Assembly (NCBI GenBank): GCA_945901615.1
Contig: CAMDLI010000001.1
Coordinates: 24,325 to 88,324 of the forward strand
Source: Spirosoma fluviale
GTDB lineage: Bacteria; Bacteroidota; Bacteroidia; Cytophagales; Cyclobacteriaceae
Reading direction: 5' to 3'
DNA length: 64,000 bases
The notes under the pieces are model-generated. The model saw only the letters and a list, made by a program, of their open reading frames with translations, ran no database searches and was not told the DNA's origin. The translations under genes and the position numbers were made by a program. Every line of letters starts with the position of its first letter. Position 1 is the stretch's first letter. Below, in pieces: positions 1-11,400 of the stretch.

Positions 1-3000
1 GGTCAAGATTTACTTTATCTAAAATACCTTCTTCCAACAAAAGTGCAGCCACTGCTCCCACAAGTTTGGCAGCAGGCAATTGGGTCGTACCTGAATGAAA
101 AAGATAAACAAGCCAGGCTCGTAAAAAAATCTCAACTTTTCCTTGCTCTCTAACCCCGAATGCCTTCACAATTCTTTCGAGCTGGGTCACTGAAATCACC
201 AAACTATCTCGCTTGTGTTTCTCTTTAATTAGCAACAGTAATCCCCTATATTCCAATAGGTTAATGAATCTTCTACTTAAAATAGGAGACTTTACTTTGG
301 AGAATAGATTCAAAAATTCATTTCTATTCTCCAAAACTAGCTTACTGATGTATTCGCCATATTCCTCGGCAGGACTTCCTTCAAAGGTGTGGCCAACTGG
401 AAAAACTGCATCATAGACCAACCCTTCTAATATTGGTAAAATTGAGGCCTCCTCCTTTTGAAAACCAGTTCGGGAAACAAGGATTTCAAAACCATCCAAA
501 CCTTCCAACTTTGACAAGGAAACAATGGAATTATCCTCCTTTGCTTGCCTACCTATCTGGACATAAACTTTTAAATCTTTCCAAAACTTCGGAGTAAGCA
601 AGCGTGAATCCATCGCTTTATTTAAAAGCTCTAGAATTAGCTCCTCCAAGCCCACAGGATTTGGGTCAAAAATTTGCCTCCATAGCGTGATTTCGATAAG
701 GCTTTCAAATGAAGCCCCATCCAACTTAATCCACTTATTTTCTTCAAAATAGGATTTTATAGCGGAGAGGCTGCTGTTCCAATCGAAGGTTGATCTTTGG
801 AGTAAATAATCTATAATTTGCTTTTTAAGCCATTTGGGGGCCTGCACAAGAATTGCATCTTGAAATTCAGAGTTGAATCGATGCGTGTCAAGCAGCTGGT
901 AAAAAGACTTGGAGTATTTATTTATCAGCAGTTTAAGTAGGATTTCTTCATCATACCTTTTGGCCTCTGAGAAAATTGCATAGACCTCCCGGGTTCCTAA
1001 AATGGAAAAAATTCGGGCAATCATTTTCGAAGAAAGACTTCGCTGCCTTCTTTTTTGTGAGGACATCCGCATCGATGTCGCTATAAATCCATTGGCGTCG
1101 GTCCAACTTGCCCCATCTTTATTCAATTGCAAAAAATGACTGACCTTATCTTGGAGAGAGGCCACAGTGAGTTGATTTGAAGGCGACAAAATAAATTGAT
1201 GGTAAAGCCAGATGTAGACCCTACCTTCCAATGCCTCCGCATTATTTTCTTTAAGCAGTTGTTCAATCCAAACTATAAATCCAGGAATAGACGTAGCTAA
1301 TCTTGGGCGAATGAGCTCTGCAACCTTTATAAACGCTGCCTTACTGCTCGCGAGTGAAATCAATAATCCAGCAGCTATTTTTTTAGCAACATCGATAGAA
1401 ACCACTTTTTTATGGGTAAGCAAATAGGAAAGTAGTAGGACTGCATCAGTAGGTTTGGAAGGATAAATTCCCTGTATACTGTACTTTTTAACCCAATAAT
1501 TAAATTCAACAACAGTCAATTTGATGCTAGGATTCACATTTCTTTCCATTAAACTAGGAATCAATAGATCTCCCACGGGAAGCGAATAAGTTTGGGCGAA
1601 GTCCTCCCAAAGCTCAAAAAGGGATGAAGATTGATTCAATGCTAGGTCTTTTAGCCTAGTTCGAAGCCAAGAAGATACTTCCGTGGGCAGTGATCCAAAC
1701 TGTTCCCGGTACAAACTTGAAAACAAAGAAATTAACTCCTCTTTATTTTGAAAATTTAACTTCCACTCACGCTCGTCGTCTTTCTTCGCTGGCCGAATCG
1801 AATCACCAACTTTAAATCCATTCTCCTTCAAAAGAGCAGAAAAGGACAGGCTGTCCACCTTAAGCTTATATTTCTTTACAAATTCCTTCCACAGCTCAAG
1901 CATTTGCGTCGAACTAGTCAAAGAGATGGACTGTACTTTGACCCGTAGCCAATCCACTACACCGACGGGGACTGTTGCGTGATTTTCTTTATAGAAACTT
2001 GATAATAAAGAAATTAACTCTTCTTTAGTTTTAAAGTTTGCCTTCCACTCTTGCTCCTCACCTTTTTTCGAAGTCCGAATCAAATCACTTATCTCAACTC
2101 CTTTTTCCTTCAAAAGAGTAGAAAAAGAGAGGGTATGATCCTTTAGCTTGTATTTTTTTACAAATTCCTTCCACAGCTCTAAAAGTTGAGTAGGATTAGT
2201 CAAGGAAATGGATTTGACCTTGATGCCCAGCCAGTCAGTCACAGCGACTGGCAGATCTTTGTTATTCTCTTTATAAAAACTAGATAATAAGGAGATTAAC
2301 TCTTCTTTAGTTTTAAAATTTGTCTTCCACTCTACTTCATCACTTACCTTTGAAGGCTTGATTAAGCCTCTAACCTCAATCCCCTTTTCCTTCAAAAGTG
2401 CAGCAAAAGAGAGGGATTCATCGTTCAGCTTGTATTTTTCTACAAATTCTTTCCAGAGTTTTAAAAGTGGTGTCGGACCATTCAAAGAGATGGACTGTAC
2501 TTTGGCACCTAGCCAGTTAGTTACTGTTTCAGGTAATGCTCCGTAACTTTGGCTATAAAAATCTGAAAATAAAGAAATTATCTCCTCTTTACTTTTAAAA
2601 TTGGCCTTCCACTCTTGTGCATTACTTGCCTTCGAAGTACTGAATAAATCACCAGAAATCTCTATTCCCTTTTCCTTCAAAAGAGTAGAAAAAGAGAGGG
2701 TTTCATCGTTCAGCTTGTATTTTTTAACAAACTCTTTCCAGAGTTTTAAAAGTTGTGTCGGACCATTCAAGGAGATGGACTGTACTTTGGCACCTAGCCA
2801 GTTAGTTACTGCTTCAGGTAATACTCCGTATTGTTGGCTATAAAATCCAGAAAATAAAGAAATTATCTCCTCTTTACTTTTAAAATTGGCCTTCCACTCT
2901 TGTGCATCACTTTCCTTCGAAGGCCTGAATAAATCACCAGAAACCTCTATTCCCTTTTCCTTCAAAAGCGCGGAAAAAGAGAGGGTTTCATCCTTCAGCT

Positions 3001-4957
3001 TGTATTTTTTTACAAATTCTTTCCAGAGTTTTAAAAGTGGTGTCGGACCATTCAAAGAGATGGACTGTACTTTGGCACCTAGCCAGTTAGTTACTGCTTC
3101 AGGTAATGCTCCGTATTGTTGGGTATAAAATCCTGAAAATAAAGAAATTATCTCCTCTTTACTTTTAATATTAGCCTTCCATTCTTGTGCATCACTTACC
3201 TTCGAAGGCCTGAATAAATCACCAGAAACCTCTATTCCCTTTTCCTTCAAAAGCGCGGAAAAAGAGAGGGTTTCATCCTTCAGCTTGAATTTTTTTACAA
3301 ATTCTTTCCAGAGCGCAATAAGTTGTGTAGCACTATTTAATGGGGTAGCATGAACTTTAGTACGCAGCCAGGCAATTACTCCTTCAGGTAAGGACCCATA
3401 ATTAGCTATATAAAATTTTGAAAAAACTGAAATGTATATTATCCTATTTTTATAGTTGTCTCGGAATTCTTTTTCCTCCAATCTCTTAGAAGAGAAAATC
3501 AAATCCCCTACTGTAAATCCTTTCTTTTTAAGGACATCTGTGGCGTAGAGATCTTCTAAGGTTTGACTGAAATTAAAAACACGGTATTTTTTTTCTTTTG
3601 AAAAGATTGACTTGAGTGTCAAAAAAAGTAGGTTTTTATAGCTTATTCCATACTTTTGAGCGGTCTTTTTAAATAAAAACCGCAGGTAATTTTCATCTGA
3701 AATTGACTGTAAATTCTTAGTTAAGAATAAATCATAGGTAATTTCATTGATTGACTTCTTTACTTGAATGAGCGTTTGGTTAATTGGCTGGTAATCCTCT
3801 TGAACTTGTTCAAATACATCCACTACCCACTCCAAAAGTTTTCTTTTCTGAGGTGCCACCTTTGCAAAAAATTCTAAAATAGCATCTTGGGATAGACTAT
3901 CTAAAAACCTCCTTTTTATAGCAGCAGATTTACCATAAGCCAATAAAAATTCAACTAGATCTTCAAAATTTTGGCTTAAGAGGGTTAAAAACAAGGTGTT
4001 AATATTCCTATACCGATAGGACGTACTCTTATTATCTGTAAGCGTATATCCGTGAAACATAAAAAATTGAAACTTTTGGATCAAAGCTTCTTCTGCTACA
4101 GTCCGCTGGTCAATTGCTAGTTTCTCCTTTACTTCGGCTGTCAGTTTAGAGGTCCGACTTAGGGAAGTTTCAGAGTACCCAATTGCAAAGCCTGATTCTT
4201 GATACGATGCTGCTACATATGTTCCAAACTGCCGCTCCATTTCCGAAGCTACTGCTGCCCTGAAGCTGCTTAGCTTATTGATTTTTTGTGGATACATTAG
4301 GATTCCAACCAACATGTTTTTAAATAACATGGAACTGGAACTTGGAGCTAGATGTCGATACTGTTGTCTAAAAAAATCACTCAATCTCGAAATCTCATCT
4401 GAAAGAACTTCACTATTGAGAGGGTGTTCTACCAATACACTCTGCATCAGCATCCCTTCAGAGAAGTTTTCCAAGACCCTTTTTTTATAGGTCGGGTTTC
4501 TCAGATACTCTCTAATCTTAGTTGAAAATCTTCTGGGATTCTTTTTAAAAGCTCTGGCAAGATGTTGCTGAAAGCTTGCTTCTCTGGCTTGCAACCACTG
4601 GGGGCGAACTCCCGAACGAATGTATCCATCCAAAATAAGGAATGGGATTTCATCCGATGAAGAAATTTGAACTGAAAGGGATTTTAAATGCTCCTTAAAA
4701 GCAATGGTCAACTGATTTTTAAACTTTTGTGTGAGGTCACCTCGCAATTGGTCAACTCTCAACTGACCAAGGTCAATTTCAAGTTTATTAATTACCAAAA
4801 GGTGCTGCTCTGGGTAAATCTCTGAAAAAATCTCATCAATAAGTTTCCCCAAGCTTTGATTAACCAATTCAGATATCTCCTTAGAGACAACTTCGAAACT
4901 AGATTTGGTAGCCACCTTTATCTCAAAATTGAGAGAGTTGACTACATGGTTAGCCAT
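1..4957 (-). CDS. Contractile injection system tape measure protein (CIS_TMP-like, Afp14/Pvc14 analogue), C-terminus truncated by window edge
   Basis: Manual translation from ATG at 4957 (MANHVVNSLNFEIKVATKSSFEVVSKEISELVNQSLGKLIDEIFSEIYPEQHLLVINKLEIDLGQL...) reads open to position 1 (about 1650 aa). The N-terminal 'KLEIDLG' context is typical of CIS_TMP proteins. Lies directly after the Afp12-like gene (8-nt overlap). Missing from the ORF track because it has no stop in the window. Confidence 0.88.
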   Translation of the reverse strand, partial: MANHVVNSLNFEIKVATKSSFEVVSKEISELVNQSLGKLIDEIFSEIYPEQHLLVINKLEIDLGQLRVDQLRGDLTQKFKNQLTIAFKEHLKSLSVQISSSDEIPFLILDGYIRSGVRPQWLQAREASFQQHLARAFKKNPRRFSTKIREYLRNPTYKKRVLENFSEGMLMQSVLVEHPLNSEVLSDEISRLSDFFRQQYRHLAPSSSSMLFKNMLVGILMYPQKINKLSSFRAAVASEMERQFGTYVAASYQESGFAIGYSETSLSRTSKLTAEVKEKLAIDQRTVAEEALIQKFQFFMFHGYTLTDNKSTSYRYRNINTLFLTLLSQNFEDLVEFLLAYGKSAAIKRRFLDSLSQDAILEFFAKVAPQKRKLLEWVVDVFEQVQEDYQPINQTLIQVKKSINEITYDLFLTKNLQSISDENYLRFLFKKTAQKYGISYKNLLFLTLKSIFSKEKKYRVFNFSQTLEDLYATDVLKKKGFTVGDLIFSSKRLEEKEFRDNYKNRIIYISVFSKFYIANYGSLPEGVIAWLRTKVHATPLNSATQLIALWKEFVKKFKLKDETLSFSALLKEKGIEVSGDLFRPSKVSDAQEWKANIKSKEEIISLFSGFYTQQYGALPEAVTNWLGAKVQSISLNGPTPLLKLWKEFVKKYKLKDETLSFSALLKEKGIEVSGDLFRPSKESDAQEWKANFKSKEEIISLFSGFYSQQYGVLPEAVTNWLGAKVQSISLNGPTQLLKLWKEFVKKYKLNDETLSFSTLLKEKGIEISGDLFSTSKASNAQEWKANFKSKEEIISLFSDFYSQSYGALPETVTNWLGAKVQSISLNGPTPLLKLWKEFVEKYKLNDESLSFAALLKEKGIEVRGLIKPSKVSDEVEWKTNFKTKEELISLLSSFYKENNKDLPVAVTDWLGIKVKSISLTNPTQLLELWKEFVKKYKLKDHTLSFSTLLKEKGVEISDLIRTSKKGEEQEWKANFKTKEELISLLSSFYKENHATVPVGVVDWLRVKVQSISLTSSTQMLELWKEFVKKYKLKVDSLSFSALLKENGFKVGDSIRPAKKDDEREWKLNFQNKEELISLFSSLYREQFGSLPTEVSSWLRTRLKDLALNQSSSLFELWEDFAQTYSLPVGDLLIPSLMERNVNPSIKLTVVEFNYWVKKYSIQGIYPSKPTDAVLLLSYLLTHKKVVSIDVAKKIAAGLLISLASSKAAFIKVAELIRPRLATSIPGFIVWIEQLLKENNAEALEGRVYIWLYHQFILSPSNQLTVASLQDKVSHFLQLNKDGASWTDANGFIATSMRMSSQKRRQRSLSSKMIARIFSILGTREVYAIFSEAKRYDEEILLKLLINKYSKSFYQLLDTHRFNSEFQDAILVQAPKWLKKQIIDYLLQRSTFDWNSSLSAIKSYFEENKWIKLDGASFESLIEITLWRQIFDPNPVGLEELILELLNKAMDSRLLTPKFWKDLKVYVQIGRQAKEDNSIVSLSKLEGLDGFEILVSRTGFQKEEASILPILEGLVYDAVFPVGHTFEGSPAEEYGEYISKLVLENRNEFLNLFSKVKSPILSRRFINLLEYRGLLLLIKEKHKRDSLVISVTQLERIVKAFGVREQGKVEIFLRAWLVYLFHSGTTQLPAAKLVGAVAALLLEEGILDKVNLD
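1763..3460 (-). repeat. About six tandem in-frame repeats of 282-285 nt (94-95 aa) inside the tape measure gene, plus degenerate flanking copies
   Basis: 'ttcaaaag' anchor recurs at 1827, 2109, 2391, 2676, 2961 and 3246 (spacing 282, 282, 285, 285, 285). Protein unit approx. WKANFKSKEEIISLFSGFYSQQYGALPEAVTNWLGAKVQSISLNGPTQLLKLWKEFVKKYKLKDETLSFSALLKEKGIEVSGDLFRPSKVSDAQE. Confidence 0.95.
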
Positions 4958-7733
4958 GGTGAATAGTAGAATAAACTTCTTTAAAACCTCTCAGGAGCTG
5001 TATGAGTTGCAAGGACAACACATCGATTTTCTTCAAGTCTAGCTGATCCTGGTTTTTCAAAAACAACCATTCGTAGTATAAAGATTCAAAATTATAGAGG
5101 TCAATTACATTGACAAAATATACTTTAGCTGACTGGTGAGCCAAGATGTTTTCAGAAATAAGATCATGTAAATAATGAACAAAATCAGATTTTTGAAAAC
5201 GAACTGGCCATTCTGGAAAAATGAAACTCAAGGTATCCGAAAACTGGAAGTCCACTGGAAAACTATTTCCCACACCCCCTACTACATTAACTCCCATCAC
5301 TGATTCAGGAGCCAAAGAGCGATTACGTATATCCTGAAAAAATTGAATAGCTTGATCTATTGCTTTTTTTGCACCTGGTTTTGAGCTGAAATTATTTCTC
5401 AATCTCGCAACTGGTTCATGACTGAAATTATAAATCAGGATAGAATAGGTAAGTGAGGAATCATCTTCTACGATACTGTAATTATCAATTTGAAGACCAA
5501 AGCCCAAGAGATCTTCTCCCAAGGACCGCTGGCTTTCCATGTCACTTGGATACAATCCTTCTATGAATTCTTCGCCATCTGGATCCACAAAAGAAAATAA
5601 ATAAGAAACTGACTCGAGCGGACGAAGCAGGATATTTTCAATCATATGAAATCCCTCCGACTGAACGTCTAGTTCTGAGATTTTGGCTAAAAGTTGGTCT
5701 TTTTTAACCGAACAATCTTCTGGATTTTCAGATTGAAACAATAAGGAGGGAAATTCGGCTTTCCTTTGCTTCATCAATAAATAGTACTTTTTAGTAACAC
5801 TTGAATGAGCAATAGAAATCCCTTTTTCATAGGTCAACAACTCGAAAATTTCCTTTACAAAGGATATTCCTTGGCCGTAAAAGTGCAGTGAACCATCCTC
5901 ATAATTTGCTGCTGGCAAAGCATACACTTTACTATTCTGTCCGCTTAGCTTTAGATCTACCAATTCCCAATTACCAACCTGTTCTTTTGACTTATCCACT
6001 TGAAAATGGTCCATCAATGGCGCCGAAATATTTCTTCGAATTATATTTTGGATGCCTAAAGTCAATCCAATTCTTTTTTCTATGCTAGATAGATTTGAGC
6101 AATCCCAAATTTCCATCGCTTTTACGTCAAAGCCTTTGGATTTATTTTGTCCCAATTCAATAAGTTGGGTCAATAAATTAATCTTGGTTTGAAGTATTGA
6201 TTTTGCCCAATTCTCTGAAGAATCCAAATCTGAAGAACGACAAATTTTTCTAAGTTTGGTTTCATCTAGTTTCTCGCCAAACCTAGCTAGCAAATGATCC
6301 AATAGCCTATTCTTTCTATCCAAATACTCTTCACTTCGTTCGGCGGACTCATGCAATGCGCTAGTTACTTCTTCTTGAGAAGAAAGAAGCTTATCAAAAT
6401 TCGGTATGGCAGTTGGCAACTGATGAAAATAGGTAGAGGATGTATCTCTTATCGAAAACAATTGTCTTAATCCTGATAACTGAGTTAAATAGGATGCCAT
6501 AATTTGCTCGAAAAAATACAAATAGCCAGAGAGCTGTAAGGCAGAAGATTGGATTTCTAGAGAAGCATTTTTGGAAACACCAGTAACTCCTACCCCGAAA
6601 AACGCCGGGAGTTCGTTGTGAATCGGAAAATGTGTTCGAAGCTGTTCTAAAGAAAAGCGTCCAGGTGGCAATTTTTCTTCATATTGAAGCTCCTGAAAAT
6701 AAAAATTCTTGCTTGAGGAGATCTCTGTAGAAATCAATTGCTTGGTAATAATTGGATCTATCTCGTAGGTAACATTATTTTTTAAAAGCTTTAGATTACT
6801 TTCAAAAGTATCAGTGAGTTCGTCCAAATAATCGATTTTGGGGAATTCCGTTTTTTGTAATTGTACAAAATTATCAAATACTGGAAGCCCATTTTTTAAA
6901 AGTTGAAGGTTCCTTATTTCTTTTACTCCTTCTACTGAGAGAATAAGTTCTTTTATTCGAGAAATATAAATAGCATCAATTTTTGAGGTTAAATCTTCAT
7001 CAAAAACAAATCCATACTTCGGTAGAGGTCCTGTAAAAACGTTTTCAGGAGAAATACCTTTCTCATTCCAAAGCCTCATGGGATCATGAAACTTCACTTG
7101 GGGATTGATGTAGCTGTCTAAAGCCGCATACAATTTGGCCATAACCAATTCTCCCAAAGCATCTGATTCAATGACAATTGCACCTTCAACACTTAGGTAA
7201 ACCTTTTTGAGGATAAAGACCTCTTCCAAATCATGGCCTACAAGCCTGTATTTATAAAAAAGATCAGCTACTTCCTTTTTGAGATAATGCACCTCAATAT
7301 CACTCAACTCTTCAGAACACTCGATAAATATTTCAAAAAGCCCTTTCAATCCCATTTTATTTCCCTTGATAGGGACAACCCAGGCATTAGCGACAAGCTT
7401 TATTCGATCAATGATCAACTTACGGTAATCATTCACTGTAAACGGGCTACTGCTGAATGCTGCGGCTGGGCCAAAAAGTAAATTCTCCTTAATTGAATCA
7501 AATGAATCCGATCCAAAGAGAAAAAGATCTTCTATGGGGAAATTTGTTCGATACCCTAAATCAGTTAATGCATAACTGAGGTATTCTAAAAAGGTAACTC
7601 CGGGATCGTGGTAATTGTAATCCGTCCAAATTTTTCCTGAATATTTTTGAACATACGATAACCCCTCTTCAAATAGAAGATCGTACCTAAGGATAGGTTT
7701 TTCGGAATGCTCGCTTGGGATAAAATTAGACAC
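4950..7733 (-). CDS. eCIS baseplate protein, Afp12/Pvc12-like
   Basis: 927 aa; N-terminal 'SGKIWTDYNYHDPGVTFLEYLSYALTDLGYRTNFPIEDL' typical of eCIS baseplate proteins; placed between baseplate-J and TMP genes. Confidence 0.8.
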   Translation of the reverse strand: MSNFIPSEHSEKPILRYDLLFEEGLSYVQKYSGKIWTDYNYHDPGVTFLEYLSYALTDLGYRTNFPIEDLFLFGSDSFDSIKENLLFGPAAAFSSSPFTVNDYRKLIIDRIKLVANAWVVPIKGNKMGLKGLFEIFIECSEELSDIEVHYLKKEVADLFYKYRLVGHDLEEVFILKKVYLSVEGAIVIESDALGELVMAKLYAALDSYINPQVKFHDPMRLWNEKGISPENVFTGPLPKYGFVFDEDLTSKIDAIYISRIKELILSVEGVKEIRNLQLLKNGLPVFDNFVQLQKTEFPKIDYLDELTDTFESNLKLLKNNVTYEIDPIITKQLISTEISSSKNFYFQELQYEEKLPPGRFSLEQLRTHFPIHNELPAFFGVGVTGVSKNASLEIQSSALQLSGYLYFFEQIMASYLTQLSGLRQLFSIRDTSSTYFHQLPTAIPNFDKLLSSQEEVTSALHESAERSEEYLDRKNRLLDHLLARFGEKLDETKLRKICRSSDLDSSENWAKSILQTKINLLTQLIELGQNKSKGFDVKAMEIWDCSNLSSIEKRIGLTLGIQNIIRRNISAPLMDHFQVDKSKEQVGNWELVDLKLSGQNSKVYALPAANYEDGSLHFYGQGISFVKEIFELLTYEKGISIAHSSVTKKYYLLMKQRKAEFPSLLFQSENPEDCSVKKDQLLAKISELDVQSEGFHMIENILLRPLESVSYLFSFVDPDGEEFIEGLYPSDMESQRSLGEDLLGFGLQIDNYSIVEDDSSLTYSILIYNFSHEPVARLRNNFSSKPGAKKAIDQAIQFFQDIRNRSLAPESVMGVNVVGGVGNSFPVDFQFSDTLSFIFPEWPVRFQKSDFVHYLHDLISENILAHQSAKVYFVNVIDLYNFESLYYEWLFLKNQDQLDLKKIDVLSLQLIQLLRGFKEVYSTIHHG

Positions 7734-7758
7734 AGTGGGGAAATTTACAAAATTTCAA

Positions 7759-8496
7759 TTAAAGTGGAAGCAAACTACCAACTGAAAACTTAATTGGGAA
7801 AGGTTCTCCTGAAGTAGGATTTAATCCATAATGCCTACCCGTTCGGACTTGTAGGGAATAATTATACAAACTTCCAGACCATCTGAATTTTAATCGATTA
7901 AAGTAACTTCCATAGTAGGAGTTAGTCTCATTAATCCTGCCCCTAGATAAAGGCCCCCCGAAGGTATTCAAGGCAATAACATGGGATAAAGCATAACGGC
8001 CACTACCTTTTTCGCCATCAATCTTGACCATCAATTCAAAAGCACAGGGCTCTTTAAGTTGATCAATCATCGTATACCATTTTCCATCTCCCGGCACCTC
8101 TCCAACAAGCATTGAACTCACTCGACCTTTAGAGGTAATCACACCATTTACGTCAAGTTTCGATTTCGGATTCTCCTCGTCTATGCCTACATTTCCACCA
8201 TTTTTAAGTACCAGCAAAGGCTTTTTTTCTTCCTCTTGGAAAGCTAATCCTCCATTTTGCTCCTTATCCAGGTTGATACTCCATTCCGGGTTAATTTGCT
8301 TGAAATTTTTATAGAAAGAAATCAACCTTTTGGATCTACCGATTGGAGTGATTCTAAAACCATTTTCTCCTTCTCTAGAAATTCCATCGTCTACAATATT
8401 TACAGTAGACTCAATCAAATCTGCAAAATGCCTTTCAGAAGGCGCACTACCTTTTTTAAAGTAGTTGATAAGGGATTGTCTATTTAATAATGCCAT
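7759..8496 (-). CDS. Putative tail fibre / fibre-like structural protein
   Basis: 245 aa; beta-structure signature 'NGGNVGIDEENPKSKLDVNGVITSKGRV' seen in Bacteroidota tail-fibre-like proteins; within the baseplate gene block. Confidence 0.55.
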   Translation of the reverse strand: MALLNRQSLINYFKKGSAPSERHFADLIESTVNIVDDGISREGENGFRITPIGRSKRLISFYKNFKQINPEWSINLDKEQNGGLAFQEEEKKPLLVLKNGGNVGIDEENPKSKLDVNGVITSKGRVSSMLVGEVPGDGKWYTMIDQLKEPCAFELMVKIDGEKGSGRYALSHVIALNTFGGPLSRGRINETNSYYGSYFNRLKFRWSGSLYNYSLQVRTGRHYGLNPTSGEPFPIKFSVGSLLPL

Positions 8497-8498
8497 AC

Positions 8499-11400
8499 CT
8501 AAAATTTAAAATTAAAGTGATAAAACGTCTCATCCTCCACCTTTTTTACTTCTTCAATAATTTCTACTACGGGTTCAGTATAATCAGAAGTAATGATTAG
8601 ATTTTCTCCAATGACCATGTCCTCCAAATCAAATGCTTCGGCTGGAAGATAGTTTTCTTCTTCGACCAGCTGCACCTTTTTTAATGGATAAGGAATAAGA
8701 ATAGACCAAGGCTTTCCAACGTATACAGTTTCCATCCCATCTTCTAAAAGGGCCCCATCCACAAACTGATAGTCTCCTTGTTCGTTTTCATACATCTGGG
8801 CCAAAGAGAAACCTGTGAAGAATTTAATATAAGACCTACTGGTAATCAAATTCAAAATCTCAGCTCTTTTAGTCTCACGTTGATTGAATGCAGTAGAAAT
8901 ATCCTCAAAAAACCATGGACAGGTTTCTACTAACAATTCATGGTATAGTTGCTTAAAAATAAGTCCTGTATCTGATGAATTAAATTTGATTTTCCCTTTA
9001 ATCATCAAATATTCATACTGAGGATTGATGACTCTAAAATCCACAAAAGAATTCAACACCTGCTTGAGGTAAATTTCCATCTCTTTGAGTTGGCCTGGAT
9101 TCAACTTGGGTAGGTAGAAGTTATCCCTATCTTCAATTTTAGGCATTCCTACGACAACGACCGAGCCAGAATCCACAAAATTCTCTTGGCCAAAATTTCC
9201 AAAAACTTTTACAAACCCAAGCCAATTGAATTTTTGCAGCAGCATTTTTTCTATATCCCAGCAGGTAGCTGCTCTAAACTTATGTTTTAGACTTTCACTT
9301 ACTCTCTTATAAAAATGGTTTTTCTCTTCTTTATCCCTTCCCCCAGAAGATGGAATAGGCTGAGTAACACCAAGTATTCCAGGTATAGCTTGCTGAAATG
9401 ATTCTATTTTAAACGCAGGAAGTACCGAGTCATGATGCATGCCCTCTTCTAATACGGCTTTTGCAGAAAATGCATTTAAATAAATCCCAGAAATACTACT
9501 AGCCATGGGTTGCTGGTCTTTGGTACGGCAACAAATCCAGTACAAGCCATCCGGCATCACCAGGTTATTCAGATTGATGTCTTTTGGACTCTTAAAAGAA
9601 ATAATCCCTGAACGAGTTAACCCAAAGCTACTATCAAACAGAATATCCTCTTTCTTAAATGGTTTCCAATTATCATTAGCCAAATAGAACCAATCTAACT
9701 TTGGGGGATCACCTTGAAAATCACCCTTGTTTTTGACGATTTGGAAAAGCATACTAAATTCTTCTGCAAATTCCTTCGTTTCAAGTCCTAGGTACAAAGC
9801 ACCTTGTAGTTCGAGAAACGGAAGAAAAGAACTCTCATTTACAATCCCGTCTTTCAGCAAAAATTTCTTCCCAAAAGGATGGATTTGAATGAAATTTTCT
9901 TGTTTTTTAGTCTGATTAGAAAAAGATCGGGTTCCCAAAAAGTTTATCTCAGAGGAAGAGGAATAGTCTATGTAAACATCTTTCACCATGGGTGAAAAAG
10001 GCTGATTTGGTGCTTCCATAGAAAATGGAGACTTTGGATTATCTATTTGTGCCTTTGTAGCCTTAGTAACCTGGTCTGCATAAACCGTAGGGTACACATC
10101 AAATCCAAAACCTATGTTTGGAGAAACTAGCTCAATTTTCAAAAATCCAGTTTCCTGATTGAATAAAATTTCCCCACTTTCTGCCTTATTCAAATTGTAA
10201 TCCGGTAGAATTTCTAAATCATCTAAGTCTATATCATCGATGTACCGGTCAGTTTTAATTTTTCCGTCTTTTTGTTCAAACAAAGAAATAATAACCGATT
10301 TATTCTCATCCTTAGGCATAAACCTATAGTCAGAAAGTGCTTGAACTTTGAATTTAAAACTATCGTTTTCAATTCCGTAAGGGTATCCTGAAAAGTAGGA
10401 TTTCATATCCTCACCTAAAGGAAGACCATGGTAGGACCATCCCACCTTGAGACTCTCTAAATCTTTTGAGAAAATCTCTTCATTTCTAATTAAAACATAA
10501 CTTCCAACTTTTGGAGTTGAGCCAAATAATTCAAAAGGAATATTGGAATCAACAGAACCAAAATTATTCTGTAAGCTTAGGTTTTTAAGTTGCTTCACGT
10601 CAACCAGGATTTTCACCTGCTCCAATTCTAAAAACTGCAAGAAAGAATAGGGGTGAAAAACATGTTGATTTTTTAGGAGAACCTTTAAAACTGGTTGTAA
10701 CAAGTTTAAACCTTCCCCATGTACTTCCTCTTCATAAGGAGTAATAGCTGGATGCCCTGGTCCAAAATCGATGATAAGTTTAAAACTATTTTCATTCCAA
10801 CTCATTGGAGGAAGCACCTCGTAAGAAGGTACCTCGCACCAGCCATCTTCAGTGGTATGTTGCAAACTTAAAGAGCCAGTGAAAATCTGATGAAAAACTT
10901 CCTCTGGCAATTGATTTTTTGTCCTAGAAATGGACAAGAGCATTGCCAAAAAGTATTGATAACTTTCAGTTAGGAATATAAAGTCTATCTCTAAATGTCG
11001 ATAGCCGCCATAAAGACGTAAGGTTGGGGAAGAAATAGAAAAACCTATATCAACCTCCTCCATAGTTTTAGCCGCCTTATCCAAAAAACGCTGCTCCTCT
11101 CCTAAGGCTTGAAAGGCTTTCAATCCACCATCTAAGGCAATATGCTTGGAATAAATCCCATTTACAGTTTGAAACGGGGTACCTGGATCGATGAGCTTAT
11201 TTCGGGAAACAAACATCGTATACAGACTTCTCAAGTAAATTGAAGAAAGTGAAACACTATTTTGAACTTGGTAGATAATATCTTGGCCAAACTCATTTTG
11301 CCCGGCAATTAGCCGAGCACTAGTTGGAATATTCACTTGATCTACTTCAGGATCTATCTCCGCATAACAATTTACAATGTCTGCTTCCTGATTTTCTCTG

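Noticed and set aside
2358-3128. Three similar plus-strand ORFs (62-80 aa) at 2358, 2601 and 2886
   Set aside because: They are the antisense shadow of the in-frame TMP repeats on the minus strand; similarity between them comes from the 285-nt periodicity, not from real small genes.
2600-3460. Possible CRISPR-like or satellite DNA repeat
   Set aside because: Repeats are 282-285 nt, contiguous, multiples of three and preserve an open frame, so they are protein-coding modules, not a spacer array.
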